Source of the DNA: TOLSYN sp963849065
Lineage (GTDB): Bacteria; Acidobacteriota; Terriglobia; Terriglobales; Acidobacteriaceae
Length of the DNA: 64,000 nucleotides
Direction of reading: 5' to 3'
Assembly (NCBI GenBank): GCA_963849065.1
Contig: CAWKFM010000005.1
Location: 2,108,001 to 2,172,000 of the forward strand
Part shown: positions 8,720 to 17,842 of the stretch, one piece after another
How positions within the stretch are numbered: the first letter of the stretch is position 1
How the letters are laid out: each line of letters starts with the position of its first letter
The notes under the pieces: model-generated
Databases searched by the model: none
What the model was told of the DNA's origin: nothing
Seen by the model: the letters and a program-made list of their open reading frames with translations, nothing else
Program-made: the position numbers and the translations under genes

Positions 8720-8989
8720 TCAGACCAACTTTGCCAGCTCGCCTTCAATCTGCTGCAGCTCGGTGTTCAGCAACGATGTGTAGCGCTCGTTGCTGGTGCG
8801 CGAAAGTTGCTCGCGGATCCGGGCGCGCGTCAACTGCAAAGCCTGCACCTTGCGAGCCACTTCCGCTTTCAGCCGGCCCACACGCTCGTTGTTATCCGCA
8901 ACTTCCTGCAAGCGAACCTGTTCGGATTGGTCGAATTGTTGCGTCTCTTGCTGTGCTTCCGCGGAATTGCCTTCCCAAACATTAGCCAT
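8720..8989 (-). CDS. Small coiled-coil protein
   Basis: 89 residues, almost entirely Gln/Glu/Arg-rich helix with heptad-like leucines (QVRLQEVADNNERVGRLKAE, VQALQLTRARIREQL), so a cytoplasmic coiled coil is expected. No family recognised. I chose the ATG at 8989 because the upstream in-frame extension to 9118 overlaps a promoter-like sequence and is not protein-like. There is no ribosome binding site, and a good -10 box (TATAAT) ends seven bases before the ATG, so the mRNA may be leaderless. Confidence 0.6.
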   Translation of the reverse strand: MANVWEGNSAEAQQETQQFDQSEQVRLQEVADNNERVGRLKAEVARKVQALQLTRARIREQLSRTSNERYTSLLNTELQQIEGELAKLV

Positions 8990-8995
8990 GCATCC

Positions 8996-9025
8996 ATTAT
9001 AAGCGGGCCGTCGTGCCCCAGACAA
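8996..9025 (-). promoter_or_regulatory. Candidate sigma-70 promoter, possibly leaderless
   Basis: On the minus strand TTGTCT (9025-9020), an 18-base spacer and TATAAT (9001-8996). Transcription would begin at or within a base or two of the ATG at 8989, which would explain the missing ribosome binding site of the coiled-coil gene. Confidence 0.5.
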
Positions 9026-9154
9026 AGCAGAGAGGGCCGGAAAATCGGCCCTCAGGGCAAAAAAACTGGCCGTCAAACCAAAATACACACCCACCCAAGC
9101 TCCAAAGTGCGCCGCCACCGGTGCCCTCCGGGTTTTCAGCGCAGAGCTGCCTGG

Positions 9155-9763
9155 CTAAAAACGAATCACGATGCCGCCAAGGTAGCGGAACGACGACTGG
9201 CCGGTGCCGTAGTGGTGCGTGTAGTCGTAATCTATCTGCGCCAGGCGGATCGCGATATGCGGAGTCAGATTTCCATCCAGGGCGCCGCCTGCGAGCGCCG
9301 CAAATTCCGTATTGGTAAAGTAGAACTTGGTGCCGTTGGAGGGCACGGTAAAGGTGGCGTGGGAGCCGCCCGCAAGCACGTGGATGGAAGAAGAGAAGAA
9401 GCCGTAGCGAGGCAAGCGATAGGTTGGGCCGGCCACGTAGCTCTCGTTCGAATATCCGATTCCCGTGGGCTCCACTTCCACTTCCTTGCTCGAATTTCGC
9501 GAAAAATCGATCGTGTAACCCAGGTTGCCGTGCAACAGTTTCAGATAATGGCTGAACCCGATGGCGACTCCATTCAAACCGCCGCTGGTGTCGGTGACCA
9601 GGCCGCCGGTGCCGGAAAGACCACCGTTGAGGCTGGCATGCTCGTAGGCGTAGCCGAAATAGATTTCGTTCTTCGGAATCGCGAATAGAGGCGCCGTCGT
9701 TTGGGCCATGGCACAGGCACCACAAATAAGGACGAACAAAAATACAGCGGCAAACTTTCGCAT
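9155..9763 (-). CDS. Outer-membrane beta-barrel protein
   Basis: 202 residues. A cleavable signal peptide (MRKFAAVFLFVLICGACAMAQ) is followed by alternating hydrophobic/hydrophilic strands such as IYFGYAYEH and LGYTIDFSRN, and the chain ends in aromatic Phe (GGIVIRF), the pattern that the BAM machinery recognises in barrel proteins. Resembles the 8-stranded OmpA/OmpW-like porin group found near many acidobacterial genes; the precise family is not clear. The ATG at 9763 has GGAGGA ten bases upstream; an in-frame TTG at 9772 would overlap it. A hairpin at 9032-9053 lies about 100 bases beyond the stop. Confidence 0.75.
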   Translation of the reverse strand: MRKFAAVFLFVLICGACAMAQTTAPLFAIPKNEIYFGYAYEHASLNGGLSGTGGLVTDTSGGLNGVAIGFSHYLKLLHGNLGYTIDFSRNSSKEVEVEPTGIGYSNESYVAGPTYRLPRYGFFSSSIHVLAGGSHATFTVPSNGTKFYFTNTEFAALAGGALDGNLTPHIAIRLAQIDYDYTHHYGTGQSSFRYLGGIVIRF

Positions 9764-9960
9764 TGCTATCAATCCTCCGGGAGGTGAGAACCATCGCCGG
9801 TGAGTCCGGAGCCGGTGACTTCCGGCCGGGAACTGGAACCTGAGATGAATGGCTCGTCTTTCAACTTAACACGGAGTAGCCGGCCTGCGCTGAGACGATA
9901 CCATCGCCTCAGTCCGCAGCAGCTTTCCTCAAGACAGGATATACGATTCCTCGACCTTCC

Positions 9961-12096
9961 TTACTCGTCTGGGCGCGATTCGCGCAGCAGCCGCAGCGAG
10001 CGGCCGCCGATCGACGGGGCCTTTTCCTCCGCCGGCCCGTCGGAAAACGGGTGCTCCAGATTTCCGGTGTCCACCACGTTGTGCCAGCTACGATTGTTCG
10101 GGGTGGGCGGCAGAGTGAAGGCCACCGCATCATGATAGGAATTGATCAGAATCAGGAATGTGTCGTCGGTCAATCGCTCGCCGTTCTCGTCCACGCAGTC
10201 CAGGGTTTCTCCGTTGAACAGCACGGCGATGCTGCGTATCCAGCCGGAATTCCACTCCGCCTCGGTCATTACGTGACCGTCAGAGGCGAACCAGGCGATG
10301 TCTTTAACGACGGAGTTACGGATGCTGCGGTCCTGGTAAAAATGGCGGCGGCGCAGATTGGGATGTCTTTTGCGCAACTCGATCAGGCCGGCGGCAAACT
10401 CCAGCAGGCGCTCCTGCTCCGGGTCGTGCTTCCAGTCATACCAGCTCAACTCGCTGTCCTGGCAATAGGCATTGTTGTTGCCCTGCTGGGTGCGCGCAAC
10501 CTCGTCGCCGCCGCAGAGCATGGGCACGCCCTGGGAGAGCAGCAGCGTGGCCAGAAAGTTCCGCATCTGGACCTGGCGCGCGCGCTCGATCGCCGGATCT
10601 TGCGTGGGTCCCTCGGCGCCCATGTTCCAGGAGCTGTTGTCGTTGGTTCCATCCTGGTTGTGTTCGCCATTGGCCTCGTTGTGTTTGTCGTTGTAGCTCA
10701 CCAGGTCGCGCAGGGTAAAGCCGTCGTGCGCGGTGACGAAGTTGATGGACGCGTAGGGCTTGCGTCCATCGTGCTTGTAAAGATCGCTGCTTCCGGTCAG
10801 CCGGTAGGCGAGATCGGAGAGCTGGCCTTCATCGCCCTTCCAGTAGCGGCGCACGGTGTCGCGATACTTGCCATTCCACTCCGCCCAGAGCACCGGAAAG
10901 TTGCCCACCTGGTAGCCGCCATCGCCCACGTCCCAGGGTTCGGCGATCAGCTTCAGGCGAGACAGGATCGGGTCCTGATGAATGATGTCGAAGAATGATG
11001 ACAGCCGGTCCACATCATGGAGTTCGCGGGCCAGGGCCGAGGCAAGATCGAAGCGGAAGCCATCGACGTGCATCTCCGTGGCCCAGTAGCGCAGGCTGTC
11101 CATGATGAGTTTGAGCACCTGGGGATGGCGCGCGTTCAGCGTGTTGCCGGTGCCGGTGTAGTCGGTGTAATAGCGGGGCATATCGGGGCAAAGCCGGTAG
11201 TAGGAGGTATTGTCGATGCCGCGCAGATTGAGCGTGGGGCCAAGCTGGTTGCCCTCGCCGGTGTGGTTGTACACCACATCGAGAATGACCTCGATGTCTT
11301 CGCGATGCAGCGCCTTGACCATGGCCTTGAACTCCGCCACCTGGCCGCCAGTGTCGCCGCTGAAGGAGTAGCGCGACTCCGGACTGAAGTAGGCAATCGT
11401 GTTGTAGCCCCAGTAATTGGAAAGTTTGCGGTCGATGAGCTGTTTGTCGTTGAGGTGCTGATGAACCGGCAGCAACTCCACGGCGGTGACTCCGAGCCGC
11501 TTGAGATAGCGAATGCTGGCCGGCGAGGCCAAACCGGCGTAGGTGCCGCGCAGTTCCTCGGGAACCTCTGGATTGAGCTTGCTGAAGCCTCTGACATGCA
11601 GTTCGTAGATGATGGAGTCGCTCAGCGGCGTGTTGGGCGAGCGATCCTGCTCCCAGTCGAAGTAGGGATTGACCACCACGGACTTGGGCATCCCATCGGC
11701 GTTATCGCGGTCATCGCGCGTCAGGTCCGGGTCGGCCCCGCCCACCTGGTAGGGATAGACCGGCTTGGACCAGTCAATCAGTCCGCAAACCGCCAACGCC
11801 TGGGGATCAAGCAGCAGCTTGGCCGGGTTGAAGCGGAAGCCGTGCAAAGGGTCCCACGGCCCATCCACGCGAAACCCGTAGAGCTGGCCGGGCTGGATTC
11901 CTCGCAGATAGCCATGGTGCACAAAGGCCGTGGTCTCGCGCAGCTCGATGCGCGCGGTCTCCTGACGGCTCCGATTGTCATACAGGCAGAGCTCGACCTT
12001 GGTAGCATGCTCTGAAAAAAGAGCAAAGTTGGTGCCCGTTCCATCCCAGGTGGCGCCTAGCGGATAGGGCCTTCCAGGCAGTATGTTTTCCGACAT
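9961..12096 (-). CDS. glgX: Glycogen debranching enzyme (GlgX/TreX type isoamylase)
   Basis: GH13 enzyme that cuts alpha-1,6 branches of glycogen. 711 residues from the ATG at 12096. An N-terminal CBM48 (GATWDGTGTNFALFSEHATKVELCLYD, about 10-100) precedes the TIM barrel with the GH13 regions DVVYNHTGEG (I), the nucleophile Asp in DGFRFDLAS (II), the acid Glu in LIAEPWD (III), and FVTAHDGFTLRDLVSYNDKHNEANGE (IV, with the second Asp). A C-terminal beta domain closes the chain. The frame is open upstream to 12204, but the MSENILPGRPYPLG start matches family N-termini. It is a single gene here; no glgA, B or C neighbours are seen. Confidence 0.93.
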   Translation of the reverse strand: MSENILPGRPYPLGATWDGTGTNFALFSEHATKVELCLYDNRSRQETARIELRETTAFVHHGYLRGIQPGQLYGFRVDGPWDPLHGFRFNPAKLLLDPQALAVCGLIDWSKPVYPYQVGGADPDLTRDDRDNADGMPKSVVVNPYFDWEQDRSPNTPLSDSIIYELHVRGFSKLNPEVPEELRGTYAGLASPASIRYLKRLGVTAVELLPVHQHLNDKQLIDRKLSNYWGYNTIAYFSPESRYSFSGDTGGQVAEFKAMVKALHREDIEVILDVVYNHTGEGNQLGPTLNLRGIDNTSYYRLCPDMPRYYTDYTGTGNTLNARHPQVLKLIMDSLRYWATEMHVDGFRFDLASALARELHDVDRLSSFFDIIHQDPILSRLKLIAEPWDVGDGGYQVGNFPVLWAEWNGKYRDTVRRYWKGDEGQLSDLAYRLTGSSDLYKHDGRKPYASINFVTAHDGFTLRDLVSYNDKHNEANGEHNQDGTNDNSSWNMGAEGPTQDPAIERARQVQMRNFLATLLLSQGVPMLCGGDEVARTQQGNNNAYCQDSELSWYDWKHDPEQERLLEFAAGLIELRKRHPNLRRRHFYQDRSIRNSVVKDIAWFASDGHVMTEAEWNSGWIRSIAVLFNGETLDCVDENGERLTDDTFLILINSYHDAVAFTLPPTPNNRSWHNVVDTGNLEHPFSDGPAEEKAPSIGGRSLRLLRESRPDE

Positions 12097-12227
12097 TGCG
12101 TACCCGTTCGCCTCAGAATCAACTTCTGCCTGCTTGGATGCAGAAACAAACCATCCCTTGCGCCGCCGCAAAGGAAAAAGCCTTCCCGGGGGAAGGCCTT
12201 CCAAGTGTTCGTGAAATTTGATTGGCT

Positions 12228-13460
12228 TTACTTCAGCAGGCTCGCCGAGTGCACCGGAGTGGCCTTGTCCGCGAAGTAGTTGTGCTCATCCAGGTTGCGG
12301 TAGAAGATTCCCGCCAGTTCCGCGGCCTTGGGTCCGAACACCTCGCGGTTGCCCTCGAGGAAGATTACGGTCACGATGCGGCCATACTGGGAGTTGGCAA
12401 AGGAGCCGAACCAGCCATAGCGCGTGCCAGCGTTGCTGCAGGTTCCCGTTTTGCCGAGCACCTGCTCTGAGGTGAAGTTGGTGCGCAGTCTGCGCGCGGT
12501 GCCGTACTGCGTCGCTCCCAACATGCCCACGCTCACTTCCGGAATCAACGGAGCGATGTCGAGGTAGCGCTTTACCTTGGGCTCAAAGCTGGCCACCTCG
12601 GCCGCCGAGTGCGGATGCTGCAGATAGTAGAGCGTGCCGCCATTGGCAATCGAGGCCATCAGCGCACCCAGTTGCAGCGGAGTCATATTGACGCTCTGGC
12701 CGAACGAGCACATTTTGCCGACGCCGCCCTCGCTTGCCGGAAGCTCTTCGCTGGGATAGACACCGAGATGCTCGCCGGGGATATTCCATCCGGCCAGCTC
12801 GCCCAAACCGAACTGGTGGGCGTAGTAGCTCACCTTCTGGAAGCCGAGGCGGCGGCCGAGCGCTTCGAAGTACTGATTGTTGGAGTGCGCCAGCGCCTGG
12901 TTCATGTCGACCTTCCAGCCGCCCAGATCGACCGGCGTGTCCTTGGTCACAATGTGTTCGCTCAGGGCCGCAAGCGCCACCGAAACTTTAATCGTGGAGC
13001 AGGGCTCCGCGCCGCTGGAAAGAGCCAGCTTCTGGTTGACCATGGCCAGGATGCGGCCGTTGCTGGGATCGATGGCAACCACCGTGCCGTTCATGTTGCC
13101 CAGGGCATCCAGCGCGGCTTCGCGCACGATCGGATCTTCGCCCGCAGTTACATCGCCCACGGTTGCATCCGTGGTGTAGGAACTGGCCGTGAAGCGCTCA
13201 CCATAAAAATGAACTCGTCCACGGCGCCGTACCGCAACTCTCCGCGTGCTGCGGGGGCTTTCGGCGCGTTCTTCCGCGCGGGAACGGACCGCACGGCTAT
13301 GCCGGGAGGCCGACATGCGCCGCTCCGTATTCGCGTTCTCCTTGATCCGGTGATTGGTGCGCGCCTCATGACGGGTGGAAAGCGTGGCCGCAAACGAAGC
13401 CAGAGTGAACCATAGCGCGAGAGTTGTTACCACTGCGGCTTTAAAACTGCGGGATTGCAT
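12228..13460 (-). CDS. Penicillin-binding protein, transpeptidase domain only
   Basis: Periplasmic DD-transpeptidase-like protein of the PBP2/FtsI fold. One N-terminal membrane anchor (KAAVVTTLALWFTLASFAA, about 7-26) is followed by a long basic Arg/Ser-rich linker and then the catalytic domain with the three active-site motifs: SxxK as CSTIK (Ser155, Lys158), SxN as HSNN (about 193) and KTG as VLGKTGTCS near 337. The usual non-catalytic dimerisation domain is absent, and the 410 residues are short for class B PBPs, so it may be a carboxypeptidase or a sensor-like protein rather than an elongation/division PBP. The upstream 13 residues to 13499 are probably untranslated. Confidence 0.85.
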   Translation of the reverse strand: MQSRSFKAAVVTTLALWFTLASFAATLSTRHEARTNHRIKENANTERRMSASRHSRAVRSRAEERAESPRSTRRVAVRRRGRVHFYGERFTASSYTTDATVGDVTAGEDPIVREAALDALGNMNGTVVAIDPSNGRILAMVNQKLALSSGAEPCSTIKVSVALAALSEHIVTKDTPVDLGGWKVDMNQALAHSNNQYFEALGRRLGFQKVSYYAHQFGLGELAGWNIPGEHLGVYPSEELPASEGGVGKMCSFGQSVNMTPLQLGALMASIANGGTLYYLQHPHSAAEVASFEPKVKRYLDIAPLIPEVSVGMLGATQYGTARRLRTNFTSEQVLGKTGTCSNAGTRYGWFGSFANSQYGRIVTVIFLEGNREVFGPKAAELAGIFYRNLDEHNYFADKATPVHSASLLK

Positions 13461-13855
13461 AACGTTCTTAGAGATCAAAATACACCTCGGCAGCCGCACC
13501 GGTCCCCCGGGCTTGCGAAACTTTATGTTTCACGTGGTGAGTAGAGCGATCATAAGTGAACCGGCACTGTGGAAACAAGTGAAAGTCTCATCTCTGTCAT
13601 TCTCACTAGTGACTGAAGTACAATTCCGCCGGTACATCCTGAGCCGGACGGATTAAGATTTATGGCTTCGCGGAATCTATCGGCGGAGCATCCTGTTCAG
13701 TTGAATGTTTAACATAATCAGAGTCGCGCAGAGGCTAACGCTCTTGAGTCCTCATCCATAAAAACCCCAAAAATAAAGCAGCGATGTATCGCGGAGCCGC
13801 AGTTACCACGGAAGCGGGATTCTGGAGAGAACAAGAATCGGACAACTGACGTAAC
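13461..13855. other. Intergenic region without a recognisable gene
   Basis: About 400 bases between the PBP gene and the ftsZ terminator. Short frames here (13375-13656 plus, 13803-14081 minus) have no protein-like composition or ribosome binding site. The sequence is AT-richer than its neighbours around 13680-13760. A promoter for the PBP gene presumably lies in 13470-13560, but I cannot point to clean boxes. Confidence 0.5.
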
Positions 13856-13899
13856 GGGGCGCCGCTGGCCGGTCAATTCCACTTCGCCAGCCGCGCCCC
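13856..13899 (-). terminator. Stem-loop downstream of ftsZ
   Basis: GGGGCG-c-CGCTGGC pairs with GCCAGC-CGCGCCCC across a 16-base loop (one mismatch in 14 pairs), 25 bases beyond the ftsZ stop. No long T run follows on the minus strand, so it may stabilise the mRNA end rather than terminate alone. Confidence 0.45.
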
Positions 13900-13923
13900 T
13901 CGTTGTTAATCAGAGATCGTGAA

Positions 13924-15282
13924 TCAGAGATCGGTGTTTTTCTTTCGCAGGTATGCGGGAACGTCGAGCTCGTCCTGATCGTGATCGGATTCCAGATCCT
14001 CCAGCGAAGCAGCCGGACGCGGCGGTTGCACCGCCTCCCAGATCCGCGTGGAAGATTGCGCTGCGGGCTGGGGAGTCTCATGGGCGGTCTCCAACTCGGC
14101 GGGCGCCGCGTAGCTCACCGGAGCAGCCGGGCTGATGCTCTCGGCCGGCTGCGCATCGCGGAACTCCATCTCTTCGGCCTGCAGTTCGTAGGCCGCATCG
14201 GCGCGGCGCGTGATCTGCGGCTCGGGCACAGGCGTGGCCCAGCGCGCTTGGCGCGCCTGGTGAATGGCGGCCGAGGCTGTCATGCTCTCACTGGCATGGG
14301 GCCGGGATTCCGAGCGGAAACCGGTGGCAATCACCGTGATCTTCACCTCGTCCTTCATCTTTTCATCCAGCACGGCGCCGAAGATGATGTTGGCATCGTC
14401 ATGCGCGGCGCTCTGGATGATGGTGGAGGCCTCATACACCTCGGCCAGCTTGAGCGAACTGGAGCCGGTAATGTTGAGCAGGATGCCCCGCGCGCCGTCG
14501 ATGGCGCCCGCCTCCAGCAATGGCGAGGCGATGGCGCGCTGTGCCGCTTCCAGTGCGCGGCGCTCACCCTTGGCGTGCGAGGTGCCCATCACCGCGTAGC
14601 CCATGCCCGCCATGATGGCCTTCACATCCGCGAAGTCGCGGTTGATGATGCCAGGGATGGTGATGATGTCGGAGATGCCCTGCACCGCCTGGCGCAGAAT
14701 GTCGTCGGCCACGCGGAACGATTCGAAGAAGCCGGCGTCCTGCGCCACGGCCAGCAGCTTTTCATTGGGAATGACGATGACGGTATCGACCGAGTCAATC
14801 AGCTCGCTCAGTCCGCGCTCGGCCTGGTTCATGCGCCGCTTACCCTCGAAGGCAAACGGCTTGGTGACCACGGCCACGGTGAGTGCGCCCATCTCGCTGG
14901 CCAGCGAGGCGATGATGGGAGCCGCGCCCGTACCGGTGCCGCCGCCCAGGCCGGTGGTCACAAAGACCATGTCCGCGCCTTCCAGGGCGGCAATGATGCG
15001 GTCGGTATCTTCCAGCGCGGCCTGGCGGCCCACCTCGGGATTGGCGCCCGCGCCCAGGCCGTTGGTGAGCTTCACGCCCAGCTGCAGCTTCTTCGGCGCG
15101 CGCGACATCTGCAGCGCCTGCAGGTCCGTGTTGGCGGTGATGAACTCCACCCCCTCCACACCGGTTTCAATCATGCGATTGACCGCGTTATTGCCGCCGC
15201 CGCCCACGCCGATCACCTTGATCCTGGCGTTGTTGCGCGCTTCCTCGTGGAACTGAATCCGAATGTCCTGTTCTTCCATCAT
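13924..15282 (-). CDS. ftsZ: Cell division protein FtsZ
   Basis: Tubulin-like GTPase that polymerises into the Z ring at mid-cell. 452 residues: GGGGNNAVNRM (about 27-37), the tubulin signature GGGTGTGAAP (113-122), and the T7 catalytic loop NRDFADV (214-220). After the globular part (about 320 residues) comes a long Pro/Ala/Glu-rich variable linker and the conserved C-terminal tail DVPAYLRKKNTDL, which binds FtsA and other anchors. The first two codons are both ATG; either may be used. It is the last gene of murC-ftsQ-ftsA-ftsZ, 54 bases after ftsA. Confidence 0.97.
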   Translation of the reverse strand: MMEEQDIRIQFHEEARNNARIKVIGVGGGGNNAVNRMIETGVEGVEFITANTDLQALQMSRAPKKLQLGVKLTNGLGAGANPEVGRQAALEDTDRIIAALEGADMVFVTTGLGGGTGTGAAPIIASLASEMGALTVAVVTKPFAFEGKRRMNQAERGLSELIDSVDTVIVIPNEKLLAVAQDAGFFESFRVADDILRQAVQGISDIITIPGIINRDFADVKAIMAGMGYAVMGTSHAKGERRALEAAQRAIASPLLEAGAIDGARGILLNITGSSSLKLAEVYEASTIIQSAAHDDANIIFGAVLDEKMKDEVKITVIATGFRSESRPHASESMTASAAIHQARQARWATPVPEPQITRRADAAYELQAEEMEFRDAQPAESISPAAPVSYAAPAELETAHETPQPAAQSSTRIWEAVQPPRPAASLEDLESDHDQDELDVPAYLRKKNTDL

Positions 15283-15336
15283 GAATGCCGCCTCACCCTG
15301 GCGCAGCTATGCGCCAGCTCGATCAGTCCTTGCCGC

Positions 15337-16560
15337 TTAATCCTTGTACGCTCGGGCAAAAAGCGCCCGCAGGCGTGCGCCGAAGCCGCCCTCTTCCGGG
15401 CCCTTCAGCACGCGGGCGCGCTGCGAATAGAAAACCAACCCGATCGCGGTCGCAAATTCGGGCTCCTGTAATTCCACGGGAAGCTGCGCCATGCCCAGCG
15501 GCAACCCGATCCGCGTCGGCCTGCGCAAAATATCCTCGCAGCTTTCAGTTAAGCTCAGCAGCCGCGCTCCCCCGCCGGTGAGAACGATTCCTCCACCCAG
15601 CATGTCCAACACTCCGGCGTGGCGCAGGTTGTCGCGCAGCAGCTCCATCAGCTCGCGCGCTCGCGGCTCCAGAATCTCGCCCAGATCCCTCTGTTTCATC
15701 AGGCGCGCCGGGCGGTCGCCCACCGAAGGAACTTCGATCTCATTCTGCGCCGCAATGCGAGTGACCATCGAGCAGCCAAACTGCCGCTTCAAATTCTCGG
15801 CGTCCACCAGCGGAGTTTCCAGACCGTAGGCCACGTCGCGGGTAAAGTTGATGCCGCCCAGCGGCACCACGCCCGAGTGGATAACCACGTCTTCCTGCAC
15901 CACGGCGATATCCGCCGTACCGGCGCCGATGTCGATCAACGCCGCGCCCAGCTCGCGCTCGTCGCGCCGCAGCACGGACTCGGAGCAGGCCAGCGCCTCA
16001 TACACCGTATCTTCCACCTGCATTCCGGCCAGGTTCAGCGCGGTCACCATGTTCTGCACCGCCGAGTGCGCGGCGGTAATCACGTGCACCCGCACCTCGA
16101 GCTGGCGGCCCAGCATCCCCACCGGCTGGCGCACCCCGTCGATCTCGTCCACTACAAATTCCTGCTGCAGCAGATGCAGGATCTCGCGGTCTTCCGGCAT
16201 GGGAAACTCGCGCGCCCGGTCTCCGGCGGCCTGTACGTCCGCGCTGGTCAGCTCGCGCGGCCGCGTCCCCAGCGAAATCATGCCATGGCTGTTGACCGAG
16301 CGGATGTGCGGGCCGCTGATACCGACCACGGCCGACTCCAGCGCGAGCCCGCTGGAAGCTTCCGCGCGAGCCACCGCACTGGACACGCTCTTGGCCGCCG
16401 AGTCCAGGTCCACGATCACGCCCCGGCAAGTGCCCGCCGAAGCCGCAATGCCATGGCCGCGATAGCGCAGCCCCGCATCCGTGGTCTCCGCCACCAGAGC
16501 CACGGTCTTGGCGCTTCCCAGGTCGATCACCGTGATGATGTTTTCGTTTCGCGTCGCCAT
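15337..16560 (-). CDS. ftsA: Cell division protein FtsA
   Basis: Actin-like ATPase that tethers FtsZ to the membrane. 407 residues. Visible ATPase/actin fold motifs: VIDLGSAKTVALVAE (phosphate 1), ALIDIGAGTADIAVVQ (phosphate 2) and GGGIVLTGGGARL (adenosine). The 1C domain that contacts other division proteins lies at about 85-165. At the very C-terminus GFGARLRALFARAYKD is an amphipathic helix of the kind that inserts in the membrane. The ATG follows the ftsQ stop without a gap (TAG immediately before ATG), so the two are translated together. Confidence 0.95.
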   Translation of the reverse strand: MATRNENIITVIDLGSAKTVALVAETTDAGLRYRGHGIAASAGTCRGVIVDLDSAAKSVSSAVARAEASSGLALESAVVGISGPHIRSVNSHGMISLGTRPRELTSADVQAAGDRAREFPMPEDREILHLLQQEFVVDEIDGVRQPVGMLGRQLEVRVHVITAAHSAVQNMVTALNLAGMQVEDTVYEALACSESVLRRDERELGAALIDIGAGTADIAVVQEDVVIHSGVVPLGGINFTRDVAYGLETPLVDAENLKRQFGCSMVTRIAAQNEIEVPSVGDRPARLMKQRDLGEILEPRARELMELLRDNLRHAGVLDMLGGGIVLTGGGARLLSLTESCEDILRRPTRIGLPLGMAQLPVELQEPEFATAIGLVFYSQRARVLKGPEEGGFGARLRALFARAYKD

Positions 16561-17661
16561 CTACTTGCGTTTCTTTCCCTTCGGATGCTGTCCCTTAGCG
16601 GTCTTCGACGGCGCTTTCTTCGGCGCCGCGCTTTTGGCCGGCGCCGGATGCGGCTCCGCCTTGGCAGCGGGCACGGGCGGCGGCGGCGATGCCGGAGCGG
16701 CGCTCATATCGGGGTTTAGAATCACTTCCCGCCCGTAGCGCAAATCCACTGATTCCAGCTTACCCCGATCCTGCTCCCACTTCTGCACGTTGGAGAGAAA
16801 CACCATGAAGCGCGGCAGGAAATTCTCGTTTCCCAGATGCAAAAGCACCGGCCCGGAACCGCCCTTCGCCGTCACCTTCACGTCCTCCGGGTCGGAGAGA
16901 TCCACCTCTTCCAGGTCGCGCGAGTATTGCGTTTTTGCCTGCGGGCCGCCATCGCCGCCGTCGAGTTCGTGCATCAGCCGCATATAAGTCTGCATGCGCG
17001 GCGCGCGCGTGGAGAGCGGCTCGCTCTCGGTCATTCCCAGGATCACGGGAAACGAATAATTGTCCGGCACGCCCGGAGGCAACTCCATCACCACGCCCTG
17101 GGCATCGATCAACGCAATGCGTCCGCCCAGCGCGATAAAAGCCACCGGAGTCCGCTCTTGCACCACAATGCGCAGGCGACTGGGCAACAAACGGCTCACC
17201 GTGGCAGTCTCGATCCAGGGAATCTTTTCCAGCTCCTGCTTGCGCTCCGCCAGTGAGATTTGAAAGACGTTCCGGCCCACCACCTCGCGCATATTTTCCA
17301 TCACCTGCGCCCGCGAGTTCGGAGCCTCGCCCGCCAGTTCGATATCTTTTTCGCTGTGCACGCGGAAGCGATACGAATGCAGAGCGTAGGCCTGGGCTTC
17401 ATAGATCCCCGCGCCCAGCGCCGCCAGCACCAGCGCCACCACGGCCACCACCTTCACCCGCGATGCGGTCTTGCGCGCCAGCGTGCCGCGCCGCACAGGA
17501 ACGCGCTTGCTGGCGCGCCGGAACTGCGACTGCTCGTCCTCTCCGTCGTCATCGCTCAGTCCGGCGTCCAGCGGCAGGGCATCGTCCGCAAACGAGCTGC
17601 GGTCCGCCTGGCCACGGCGATAGAACGGATCGTCGATGGGTGGTCCCTGATTGCGCGCCAT
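16561..17661 (-). CDS. ftsQ: Cell division protein FtsQ/DivIB
   Basis: Bitopic membrane protein of the divisome. 366 residues: a charged cytoplasmic N-terminus of about 68 residues, one membrane helix (VKVVAVVALVLAALGAGIY), a POTRA domain (YRFRVHSEKDIELAG ... NVFQISLAERKQELEKIPWI, about 95-160) and the beta domain (RLRIVVQERTPVAFI ... VDLRYGREVIL). The C-terminal 50 residues are a Pro/Ala/Lys-rich low-complexity tail (ending KGKKRK), an addition to the usual FtsQ length. A 181-base gap separates it from murC, and an AT-rich stretch at 17670-17730 could hold a separate promoter. Confidence 0.9.
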   Translation of the reverse strand: MARNQGPPIDDPFYRRGQADRSSFADDALPLDAGLSDDDGEDEQSQFRRASKRVPVRRGTLARKTASRVKVVAVVALVLAALGAGIYEAQAYALHSYRFRVHSEKDIELAGEAPNSRAQVMENMREVVGRNVFQISLAERKQELEKIPWIETATVSRLLPSRLRIVVQERTPVAFIALGGRIALIDAQGVVMELPPGVPDNYSFPVILGMTESEPLSTRAPRMQTYMRLMHELDGGDGGPQAKTQYSRDLEEVDLSDPEDVKVTAKGGSGPVLLHLGNENFLPRFMVFLSNVQKWEQDRGKLESVDLRYGREVILNPDMSAAPASPPPPVPAAKAEPHPAPAKSAAPKKAPSKTAKGQHPKGKKRK

Positions 17662-17842
17662 AGGCAGAAATAAGGTAATATGCGTATTATCCGCTGATTT
17701 TGGATGATCTCGCAGTGATCTTAACTAGTGATTATCTAGGCTCCCCCGCACGAATCCCAGCATGATTCGCGAAGAGGCTCAACGCTTGCTGTTTTTTTCG
17801 TCGAATGCACCGCACCCGATGCAATCGGGAATGAAAATTGGC

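Noticed and set aside
9032..9053. GAGGGCCG/CGGCCCTC hairpin as terminator
   Set aside because: T run is on the wrong side for the minus-strand gene, and the stem is far from its stop.
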